Below, piece by piece: positions 37,123 through 47,087 of a DNA stretch of 64,000 nucleotides. Position 1 is the stretch's first letter. Each line of letters begins with the position of its first letter. Made by a program: the position numbers and the translations under genes. Source of the stretch: Paramacrobiotus metropolitanus (taxonomy: Eukaryota; Tardigrada; Eutardigrada; Parachela; Macrobiotidae); the NCBI RefSeq assembly GCF_019649055.1, contig NW_026570225.1, positions 1,426,001-1,490,000 on the forward strand, given 5' to 3'. The notes beneath the pieces are model-generated. The model ran no database searches. It saw only the letters and a program-made list of their open reading frames with translations, and was not told where the DNA came from.

Positions 37123-39583
37123 GATGCACTAATTAAATTAAATTTACGGATTGAAGCAGAAATTAAAGACGACTGCGTTAAGGTCGTAGAGGTCACAGGC
37201 TCATAGTGAATCCAAATCTGCTCCGTGTGGTAAGCTAGCCGACATGGAAGCTGTTTCAGAAAAAGGAATAAACGGGGGTTCTATTATGGCTTCTTTATCG
37301 TATTCACAACGCAAACACTAGTCTACATTTGCTCATTTTCCCGCCTTCGTACGCGTTACAAGTACTGCAGCTTGCTCCCGAGACTGTGCGCGAATGCGGA
37401 TTGGTCTAAGTGATCGGCACAGATGCTAAGGTGAACTGGCGATGTAAAGTGTTTAGATTGGGGCATTATTACCAAACAATTAAGGTGAAATGTGTGAAGA
37501 AACACCACAACGTGATTCATACGGTATCTTGGATGCCCCCGAAACACGTACTTTAACGCAGCTAGCAGGAATCTCGTCCCCGAAAAACTGCCGTCTTTCC
37601 ACATTCGGCGGCGCACACAATGTCATACCAACGGTGCTGTATACTGATGGTCACAAACAACCTTGTTGCATTGCGTGTCGACATATTTCTTTCTTGACTC
37701 GCATACTCGCACTTTAGCAATGCAGAAATACAAGTGGCCAGCACAAATAATACTAGAATAGCTATTACTAGAATAGAATAGCTATTACTATTACTAGAAA
37801 TACTAGAATAGCCCTTTTAAGGCTCTCCGCTGAAGATTAAGCAAGTGAAACATTCATTGTACTATTGTAACAAAGTATGGTAACTGTAACATCTCAACCA
37901 ACCGTAAGAAGTTAACACTGATTTCGGGATAATAGGACTCTACGAGCTCTCAATTTACTATTTTAGACTAAATTTTTACAGCAGAGTGAGGAAACATAAT
38001 ATTTAAACAGTACAACAGTACCTATACGTGATAGAACATACAATCTCGTTCACTTTAATCTGTGTCATACAGATAGTCCTGAAATGACCTTTGCACTACA
38101 ATTTTTACAATTTTGGTGCATTCGTCCAACTGCAGCCAGTGCCAACCGTAATCTGTTCTTCCTTCTAGTTTTACAGCGACGGCTACCGCAGCCGTACGTT
38201 CATACACCATAATTGTTTGACATTTTTTCGTCATTAAATGCTCTACAGCAATTTTATTGAGTGTGGTGCCAATGAGAGGTTTTTGTGCTTAGATCGTGCA
38301 GAATTAATAGCCAACATGTTTCTAATCGGCCATTCATAAGGCACGCGAAACAGTTGAATGTTACATCTTTAGGCCAGTGTATGCTTTACAAAGTCAACAT
38401 CGGGCTGCTATTGACGCATCCAGATATTTAAAGTACACGACACGTCTCTTGCTCATACATATTGTAGCACTTTAAAAGCCCCACCACACAAACATTTCCG
38501 ACCCTTTTTGCCACCGAGTAAAATGCACAAGCGACACAAATGGCCGCTCATTGTTAGCTGGGCACTTTGTGCGCAGCGCGCAAGCAGCATTCCTCACTGA
38601 ATATCCTAGCCGGTGTTTTTGCACACTTTAAGAAGAAGACCAACATACCATCGGCCTGAACAAGGTTGCATCTTGTTCATTAATGGGAACATGAACAGGT
38701 TGTGTTGACACAAATGCCAGGAAGGCTACTGTATACACCTTACTCCAGCCTGGACGACGTGCTACTTTTTGACTTTAAAATGCACATGTACCGCCGGCTT
38801 GCAAATCGGTGCCATTCAAATCCACAAAGCAGTGAATGCTTGGCAATACGTTGCGGCCGATCCGACTCATTAACGGAAAGGGAAAACATGGTTCAAAGTG
38901 GTTCTAGCTATGCTACCGTAATTATTTAATTTTGAATTCGACGAACGATTTCTGTAATGCAAGTCATTGCAAGGCCAACTTAAAAGGTCAAGTTACTTAT
39001 ATGAAAGGATACTGTCGGAGATAACACCAGTGCAGGTTTTGAATGCTGTCAGACAGACAGAGATCTGAAACAGCCTTTGCACTACAATTTTTACAATTTT
39101 GGTGCAGGTTTTGAATGACTCAAGTTCTGTAAAGTGAAATACTAATTATCTCCTACTTATTAAACCAGAAGTGTATTGTTAAAAGGATTACAGCTTAAAC
39201 AGACCGAAGGCGTTGATCAGCTGGTTAATGCTGAAGAATGTCAAGCATCACGTGAAATTTGCTTCACATTCAGATTAAAAAAATTTTTAAAATTTTAGAT
39301 ATAGACAGTTAGGGTATACCCGTATATGGGTTTTGTTCATTCTTGTGTGCAAACACGATTCGTTCGCTACAAAGACTGTTCACACCACAGTCAAGACAGT
39401 AGAGAAAATTATTTTCATGAAAGCTGTTTCAAGGTGGCGTAAACACAGTCCGGACATATCTATATAGATTTTATTGTAATGTTATTATGTTTTGTACAAT
39501 ATTGCGTTGTAATCTGTACAATACTTGCATGTTTTGTATTGTACGAGTACAAATGCCGGTCCCCGGTGCGTGCATTATTGCTT
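37123..39583. other. Intergenic stretch upstream of divergent PRDM14 and DUOXA
   Basis: It should contain the PRDM14 promoter and any untranslated 5' exon. No coding chain is supported. It holds a short tandem array of tactagaatagctat-like units at about 37750-37812 and the dispersed direct repeats listed separately. Confidence 0.4.
38088..39117. repeat. Pair of identical 33-bp direct repeats, plus a 16-bp pair
   Basis: An identical 33-bp sequence beginning cctttgcactacaattttta occurs at 38088-38120 and 39074-39106, with weaker similarity just upstream of both copies. The second copy runs straight into gtgcaggttttgaatg (39102-39117), which also occurs at 39030-39045. The arrangement suggests fragments of a dispersed repeat family, duplicated locally. 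Confidence 0.65.
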
Positions 39584-39591
39584 ACTGGTAC

Positions 39592-39731
39592 CAGCGGCGT
39601 AACGAGCTCAAAGGTTTGGGGTGGGCCACAAGTACTGGCTTTGGGGTAGGCCGTTCCCATAGACTCTATGCTATAACTTTTCGTTTGGGGTGGGCCGTGG
39701 CCCCCAAATTATTAGGCTCGTTACGCCACTG
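39592..39731. mobile_element. 140-bp hAT-type MITE with 8-bp target-site duplication
   Basis: The element begins CAGCGGCGTAACGAGC and ends GCTCGTTACGCCACTG, inverted repeats of about 16 bp with one mismatch. It is flanked on both sides by the identical 8-mer ACTGGTAC (39584-39591 and 39732-39739). CAG...CTG termini with 8-bp duplications are diagnostic of hAT transposons. No coding capacity; the inside carries two copies of a gtttggggtgggcc motif. The intact duplication and matching termini argue for a fairly recent insertion. Confidence 0.85.
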
Positions 39732-39739
39732 ACTGGTAC

Positions 39740-40188
39740 TGATCGAGGCACTTACTGTGTGTTGCTAACCATTAAAATTAATGTGTTTTTCCTCGTATCG
39801 TCGCACGGCAATTTGTCCCATGCATCTGCAGCTTCATTAGCACAAGGTTGCGCTGCCCACCCTGTAATGTTATCACAGGTGCGGGAATTTGTCTTAAATT
39901 AACTGGGTTTGTTTGAACCGCGCGCGACTTCTTGACATCGGCGAAAGTTGGTCCGCGGACAAAGGCTCCACATTTGCCAATCCTACGCAAGGTGCACACT
40001 ATCGCTGCTTCCTGCGTACTGCATATAGTTGGCTTTCTATACTCGATCCGTTGTGCTCCCCCAGTCTGATCTGCAAAGGTAATATGTAATTTGTTCGCTA
40101 AAATGGTTCTGTATACAATAAATAATTCCCAATGTGTCGTGTTAACCTTGGTTCTGCCCACTTGCACAGCATTAAAGTTGATTAAACC
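39740..40188. other. 5' flank of DUOXA
   Basis: No coding exon is supported. A possible untranslated exon donor (TCTGATCTGCAAAG|gtaata, near 40079) precedes the start codon. A long antisense reading frame here is considered under rejected items. Confidence 0.35.
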
Positions 40189-42252
40189 ATGCGTGGGTGG
40201 TTTGATGCCTTTCGGACGAACGATGGACCAACGCAATACGCTTCGGAGCACATCGCAGCCACACACGACAACATCCTCATCGGCATCTACACCGCTCTTG
40301 CTGCCACGTTTGTGGCCTTCCTCCTCATTATCCCCGGGATCAGACACAATGTACGTCATACTTTTGCAGTTCTGCTGTTTTTGTGGATGACGTATACGTC
40401 TGAAAATTTGGAAGAAAGCGGCGTGTAGTTGATTAATGCAGATTTTGTTCGACTTCATTGCTTGAAGGCTGGTGTATCTGTAGAGCTTCAGTAATGCAGC
40501 ATATACTCGTACATACTACGTACTGTAAGTTTGTAACCATGAAAAGAAATGCGTGGTTGCACGGAGTTCAGTTAAATGAACTCTGCATGTATCAGCAAAA
40601 ATTTATATTTAAAACCAGTGTCATTAGAAAGTTCAGGACTCTTTTGGGTGGTGCATGGCGTTTGGCGAATCGTTCTTATAACTACTTTAGTGATAAGTTT
40701 CATTTGCAGAAAACGTCCACTTTGATAATTTTAGCTGGCAGTATGTTCGTACTAGCCAGCATAGCCATCGGCTTGTTCTCGCCCAACTGGCATGTCGCCT
40801 CGTCCACTCTACTGGCATCATATAAACGCTCCACACCCGCGACAATGCGTGGAAGAATCGGTGTCTACATTGGGTTGGAATCGTTTAACGTCACATTGGA
40901 AGGTTGTCTTTTATGGATGTCATTCCTGCGGTCTTCTTGATCAGACAGTGGGGAAATCCAAATTTGTTGTTTCAGTAACGGAAGGAAACCATAGTTATCG
41001 TGACCTGGAGAGCGACGATTTTCTTTTCTCCGATCCGTCAGATGGTCCTGACAGTGGCGGCTTATTGCAGTTTAATGAGCGCTACTCATTCCGCGCAGGT
41101 TAGATTATGAAAATTATTTCAGGAGTCGTATAATTTTGATACTGTTTGATAGAAGCAAGTGGTGTCTGGTAGTGTCTGGTTAATACTGTCATACCTATGA
41201 ATCGAAATAAAGAAATTCAGCGTTTGATAGAAGCAACGTGTATTCCCTGCTATACATCGATTTGTGATTTTTTTGTATGTTAATTCTTAAGGAACAAATA
41301 AGTTAAGGAACATATGGTTGATGTGATAGTTGATGACGTACAGAAGCAGTATCAGAAATCTCTGAAGCGCGGCTTGCCGTATCCAATCTTGACCGTGGCG
41401 GAAGTGATGTCCATGGATGCTGGCGGTTTCACTTGGGGTCGCAGTTATCGTCTGGCTGGTTATTACGCCGGAATTCTTTTGTGGTAATGTAGCACTTCAG
41501 CTTGGTCGCGCAATTTGTGATGGCTGTTCAGCGTTATTATTGGATTTGGACTGGATACTCCGTGACCGTGGCGTTGAAATTTTATAGGTCGTCTTTGGCA
41601 TCCTGGATCGTGATGAGTATATTGTTTTGTTTGGTACCATGTTACAGTGGTTATTTCATGCTTATCACCGGCTCCCTAATGCTTTTATGCAACGTGTTGT
41701 ATTCCGTGTTGTTACCGTCGTCAACGCTGATTGTGCGCTTTGAGGATGGACTTCTGGTTTTCCAGTACGGCTGGTGCTTCTGGATGGTACTCTGCGCCGG
41801 TAATCAGCCAGGAACTCCCGTATCATGATTTGTATTGAGTTTCTTTTATGGTTGTAGGCCTTTTGTGTGTATTTGTGGGATTTGCCATCACAGTTACTAA
41901 TTACTTCCTGCCCGAGTTGCTATCCGATCTGTATTCCACTTGGAAGTATAACAGTCGATTGATTCCATTACAGCGAGCGTATTTTATTTATACTGACCAG
42001 TTTTTATACCCCACTGACCGTCTTCAGCAACACAGAAGCGCGCCCACCGCTACTATACAGGTTTTACCTTTGGACCACAATGATTCCCTTCCGGAGAAGC
42101 GTTCCATCATCAATCCGACAGGCGGTGATCACCGACATCCAGTCTTATCCAGCTGTTTTGAAGGCGAGAGCAGCACGCGCACTAGTACTGCAGCTGATGT
42201 TCGCGATAATGTCCAAGGAGTTTGCCACAGTTCCAACTTGTCCATGTATTGA
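40189..42252 (+). CDS. DUOXA: Dual oxidase maturation factor
   Basis: Six exons (40189-40350, 40710-40902, 40976-41098, 41330-41483, 41588-41799, 41858-42252) give 412 residues with matched phases; human DUOXA1 has 343. The start MRGWFDAFRTNDGPTQY and the first helix ending FLLIIPGIR are family signatures. The second helix, NWHVASS, and the GVYIGLESFNVTLE block with an N-glycosylation site (NVT) correspond to the vertebrate GLRGVNITLTG region. Next come LKRGLPYPILTVAE and FTWGRSYRLAGYYAGILLW, equivalent to LERGLPDPVLYVAEKF and YHLAGHYASATMW. Two further helices follow (exon 5 and start of exon 6). The long polar tail from about residue 300 has no counterpart I recognise, and exon 6 may hide an intron. 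DUOXA escorts dual oxidase from ER to plasma membrane for hydrogen peroxide production; the fly orthologue is moladietz. Confidence 0.93.
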
Positions 42253-42500
42253 CGAACCGCTTTTTCAGAACACGCTTTTGCTGGGGATAAAATGTTTTCT
42301 GCATTAAAGGATTGTACAGCTATTGTTATTAAGCTTTGTCTGTGATTTTGCTCTGTCAGATCGTTTGTTATATGGCCATTACAATGTAATTGTTTTGCTG
42401 GATTTTCATAAATTTTACCGATAAAAGCTGAAATAAGAACAAAAGGCAACGTTGTCCTTTGTTTTTGCCTTCCCTGTCTTAGCCATTCTACAGTAATAAC

Positions 42501-43722
42501 GCTATCCTGATAGGGGAGCGTACCCATTACATAAATCGCGTTTCCCCGTTGTATTTGCATAGATATTCACTGCTTAAAAAACTCTTTCGCTCGCTTCTGG
42601 CCAGTGGAAGTCGCTATACCGTTTCCAACCTTCTCCACTAGCTTTTTTGTTCCGTCTCCCAAAGGTCCGTAGATTTCGAACGCAGCGGCAACAAAATCGT
42701 ATCTTGGTTGCAGCCAAGCGTGTTTCGAAAGTTTCTTCCTTTCCGCGAGTTCGGCTGCTGCGCCGGCGTTCACGGAGGTGCGGTCGATATACGAGGCCGC
42801 CAGCGTGTCCACGCAGGTAACATCCACGGCCAGCGGCTTTCCGCGTGTCCACGGTATAAGTGTGATCACATCCGGCCTTTTCTTGTCTTTCACGGACAGA
42901 CTTTTTGGTTCCATTCTAGAAGGAAAGCCTGCTGACTTCAGACCTCGGGAAAATTCTGCGCTGATTCCGTCGTGTCGTGTTAGTCTTCCGGCGGACCGCT
43001 TACAGCGAAGTCCATACCGGCCTAGCTCGTCGACCAACCCTCCACAAACGCACACGTGTGGGGTAACGATCGGCGCTCCCAGACGCAACGCAACACTGAT
43101 GCGGAAAGCGTTGTCCTCCAGCAGGTTACCGAGGCAAACGGCGGGTAATGCATGAATCCACACGCCGGATTCCGGGACTGATACCGCCTTAAGGTGCGCG
43201 ATTTCCTCCTGTGAAGTCCGTAGTGTAGTCAGCCTTGAAAATGCATTCAGGGTTACTGGAGTGTCCCAGGCTTTCTGATCGTGTCGGAAAGCTTGTCCGG
43301 AATATCGTCAGTGTTGGCCTCTAACTTCCAAGAGCGGGTAGCTGTGGTGATATCCGTTGCCGCTAGTGTGGGGCACAGTCCGGAAATCAGTTGGCTCAAC
43401 GAAGAACCCGATGCCAAGTAGGCAGAGGGAGCTAGCTTCTCAGTGCGTCTGATCCCCAAACCACCGAAACGGACGGGAAGGGAGGCCTGGAGCCATGTTG
43501 GGTGGTCCATCCTTACATTGGTTATGGTTTCCACTGCTTCGCGAAAGACCTGGTCCAGCCTGTACAACTCCTGTGGAAACATCCATGCAAGAGAGGTTCG
43601 CAAGATGTGCATTATTTTTGGAAGCGAAGCGAGCGAAAGAGTTTTTTAAGCAGCGAACATCTATGCAAATACAACGGGGAAACGCGATTTGTGTAATGGG
43701 TACGCTCCCCTATCAGGATAGC
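42501..43722 (-). mobile_element. 5'-truncated non-LTR retrotransposon with an inverted copy of its 3' end
   Basis: The minus strand from about 43625 to 42501 encodes the C-terminal part of a reverse-transcriptase polyprotein of a type common in invertebrate non-LTR elements: HPTWLQASLPVRFGGLGIRR, LAPSAYLASG, WIHALPAVCLG, the Cys/His block CVCGGLVDELG...CKRSAGRLTRHD, KRPDVITLIPW and a QRGNAI...GTLPYQDS end. One frameshift lies near 43275 (after the LSDTIR block), and a CGA-to-TGA nonsense change sits at 42574-42576. A 97-bp segment of the 3' coding end (42501-42597) is repeated in inverted orientation at 43626-43722 with about three mismatches, and that copy keeps the CGA codon. The catalytic palm and any endonuclease are missing. 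The element is dead and lies between DUOXA and the carboxypeptidases. Confidence 0.85.
43626..43722 (+). repeat. Inverted duplicate of the retroelement 3' end
   Basis: This 97-bp block is the reverse complement of 42501-42597, with about three mismatches. In its own plus-strand frame it reads KEFFKQRTSMQIQRGNAI then VMGTLPYQDS, without the stop present in the other copy. The two arms bracket about 1.03 kb of retroelement sequence, so the whole insertion could fold into a large stem-loop. Confidence 0.85.
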
Positions 43723-44342
43723 ATAGAGGAAGTTTTTTTGTTATAATGACGTTCTGTTTTGGTACTGAGTTTGTACTTGTACAACGATACTTATTAAAGG
43801 TCTCTCTGAGTAATAACGCGTGTTTTTTCACGTTATTTTAAGAATGATAAACTTGGAATACGTAATTACGTGCCAACACTGTCAGCTAGCAGTTATTACA
43901 AAAGATTTTTGTTAAAGTGCATTGCGCCTCGACTTTAATTCTAGTGTTTTTAATAACCGGCTGCCATCATACGGTATGCAGATACTGGTAGTTCCAGGAA
44001 ATTACTGGTACTTAGCAGGAACTTTTCGATGAATGAACGTTTTAATGAACTGAATGTGATAACGCAAATTGACATAAGGTAAGTAGTCGAGTGAGAACAA
44101 CGTACTGGCAAAGAACTAATAAACTCGCGCTTGGGCACCTCCGTATTTTATACCAATTCATCTGCATCAGTGCTGTCGGATCGGGTGATTTCGAAGCAAC
44201 TGTGTCCTGCACTGCTGTCGCGATAGTGATCGTAAACAGATCTGCAATTTTACACATCGAGGCCGTAGATAGTTTGATTTTGTTCTGACAATTCACTGAC
44301 AAAAAGTGGTGCTTTCGTTGGTACAGCATTTCGGCGTGCACA
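43723..44342. other. Spacer between the retroelement and carboxypeptidase 1
   Basis: It probably contains the promoter of the first carboxypeptidase gene. No coding chain or repeat is recognised. Confidence 0.35.
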
Positions 44343-46017
44343 ATGACCTTTTACAATCTCCTGTGTGCTATCTGGAATGTGGCGTTGTTACTGGTATTTC
44401 CATGACAATGTTTTGAGTGTGGTTCATTGTGATTTTATATAAATTATTGGATCTTACAGAACGGGATGCCGGTGCTGTCAGCGCAGTCTACAATTGTTTT
44501 TGACCCAGCCGATAAAGCGGATGGAGTTGTCAGAATCGCAGATCCACAATCTTCCATAATCGATTTTGGCGAAATAAATAGCTATGACAGTGTACATCAC
44601 AAACATATTATTTCATCGTAAAACTTTTTTTGCAAAACTCCAGGAAATGGCGTATTACATTACAGATTGTTCAATGGCTTTCGGCATTGCCAAATGAATT
44701 CGAATATGTGCGACTGCACAAGATTGGAACAACAGTCGAGAAGCGGGATTTGATCGCTATGGAGGTCAGTAATAAACCATTGCTCGCATTAATTTGTTAC
44801 TGTCGCTTTATCTCGCGCACGTATAACGAAAATTTGCATATTCAGATAGATAAAGATTTAATCACTTGCAAAATGCAACAAAACAAAACGGAAGTCAACA
44901 ACAGCAGTAGGCCGAGTGACGGAAAACAAGTGGTCTTTCTTGATGCCGGCACTCATGCACGCGAGCAGATTACTGTTACCGTCGCGTTGGCGGCAATTCA
45001 AAAAATCTGTTTAGCCATCCGCAACGGCGAGAGTAACCTTATGACGAAAGTTAAATGGTTCATTATCCCTCTAGTTAATCCCGATGGTTACGAATATTCC
45101 AGAACAGCAGTAAGCTTAGCCCGTTTTTGTTACAGTATATGCACCGATAATACGTGTATATAGGCAACTAGGTGTACTCCAAATTAAAATGTCCTTTCAA
45201 TGCAGCCAAAAGGAAAAATGTGGCGAAAAAACCGTTCTCATGTGGATGCAAATTGTGTGGGCGTGGACGTCAACCGTAATTGGGATAGTCAATGGGGTGT
45301 GAACCCGACAGAAAAGGTAGCTGCCACAGAGAAGCCCTCTTCATCACTCTCCTTATCCTGGCTATATGATTCCTTGTTTAATCCGCGAAATACAAGTGCG
45401 TACGCTTCAATACCTAAACCGAAAGAAGTATCAATTTATTTGTATCTTTACTTTCAGTTCGCCAGTTAAGTTTACTGAACCCCTGCTCCGAACTATTTGC
45501 CGGTGCGCATCCCTTCTCGGAAGTTGAATCCTCATCACTGTCAAAATTTATTATTACGCGGAATAATTCAGGAAGTAGTCTGCAAGGTTATATCAGCCTG
45601 CACAGTATGAACAAAGACCAAATGCTTTTGTTTCCCTATGGCTTCACCACTAAAAGGTCACCAGATTACGCTAAACTGCGGTCACTAGCCGGCAATATGT
45701 CCGACGCAATGTTTTCAGCCACCGGAAGACGATACCAGTACGGAAGTATTTCGGAGATAATGTGTAAGTCTATAGGCCATGCTCATATGGGAAAAAGACC
45801 TGAATGGACTGTACAATTATCATATTCTTGTGTTATAGATCAGACTACCGGTGTCCAGGCAGACTGGTTATACTCCGTAGCTGGAGTAAAACGAAATTTT
45901 GTTCTAGAACTGCGAGATGACTTTCGAAAGCCGCCATCGGTCTTGATTCCCAAGGCATTTCAGGAAGTGTACGCAGCGTTAAACGTATTAGTGCAAGATG
46001 TCTTGAAAAGCTCATGA
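44343..46017 (+). CDS. Secreted M14 zinc carboxypeptidase, copy 1
   Basis: Seven exons (44343-44393, 44460-44591, 44666-44764, 44846-45109, 45206-45316, 45466-45763, 45839-46017) encode 377 residues. A hydrophobic N-terminus (FYNLLCAIWNVALLL) is a likely signal peptide. The M14 fold starts near residue 60 (IVQWLSALPNEFEYVRLHKIG). Zinc ligands and catalytic residues are present: H131 and E134 in GTHAREQ, N205-R206 in DVNRNWD, H265 in SLHSM, Y319 (bovine Tyr248, its codon split by the last intron) and E342 in FVLELRD (bovine Glu270). The usual activation peptide of about 90 residues is missing; only about 45 residues lie between signal and fold. The pocket residue matching bovine 255 (Ile in type A, Asp in type B) is A326 in GVQADW, and the Tyr198 position is Met. 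It should remove C-terminal residues from peptides outside the cell; specificity cannot be stated. Its exon pattern matches the next gene. Confidence 0.93.
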
Positions 46018-47087
46018 TATTTACTTGTACGAGATGACACAGTAAATTTTTTACATCATTGTTTGCCGCCTGTCGTTGCGCCCTGCAGTAAGCCAAGGTA
46101 GGCATAAAATACAGTAGTAAACTTTATTTTTGAGTGTGCGAGACGTTTGTATACGTACATACAGGTCGGTGCAGATTTGTTTTAAAAGAACCATGTCCAC
46201 GTGCAGCAAAACAGTCTATCGGTGTAACATAGAATACGTAATCACCCATCACGAATGCATCACGCTGGTTATACAACAAATTGTAATCCTTACTTCGACT
46301 AACTACCTGTTAATTGGCCTATTCACTGCACATGTTAAACTGCTTGATTCGCTGTTCTTTTGAACTGCGCGCACGGTATCTAAAACGTTGGTATTCAAAA
46401 TATTTGGTTACACCTACTTAATTGTAAGTAATAATGCAAGTTTCTATGATTTTGGTATATTATAATATATTCATTACTGTGTTACCGGCGAACCTCACCG
46501 GCCAGATGCACACAATTTTTTCACGCTCCAGTCAGCAATACTATAGTAGCATGGCAAATCAAACACTAGTAGAGTAGTGTTATGCCTTGCTGATAGTATT
46601 AATTCGATCCTGACACCTTGATATCGTAGAATGTCTTATTTATATGTTACCGCGGATTTGCTTTTGGTTAACAAGGCTGCAAATCGACTGCCATGCTATC
46701 CGGATCCTGCCGGTACATAGTTATAAACGTTAATGCCGGTGCGTAGTAGTAATGATCATCATGACGTTGTTGTAAGTACAATATCATGAGGTTATCATGC
46801 CGTACATCATATTCAGTTTCGTTGATCGTGCGCAACCTTTGCAAACAACTGACAAGAATTTAATAGTTAGAGCAATATCATGAAAATATCACTCGAACAT
46901 CACAACATGCCTAGCTGAAATATCCACAAAACCGTATTTAAGTGAAGCTGCAAGATAAAACGAATGGTAAAATCATAGAACAAACCTAGAATCTTGGTAC
47001 TGTATAGACTTTACTAAAGCATTCCATGCAATACATAAGTACTTATTATCAGATAATTATTATTTTTTTGACTAATTTTGCTGCGAC
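46018..47087. other. Spacer between the tandem carboxypeptidase genes
   Basis: It is A+T-rich. It holds the 3' UTR of copy 1 and the promoter of copy 2, and I see no additional exons or duplicated flanks. Confidence 0.4.

Noticed and set aside
39778-40458. 226-codon minus-strand reading frame
   Set aside because: It runs antisense through DUOXA exon 1 and its splice site. Composition is unlike a protein family I know, and DUOXA evidence on the plus strand is strong.
42129-42560. 143-codon minus-strand frame past the retroelement end
   Set aside because: Only its first part (QRGNAI to PYQDS) is retroelement. The rest is antisense to the last DUOXA exon and intergenic DNA, a chance open frame.
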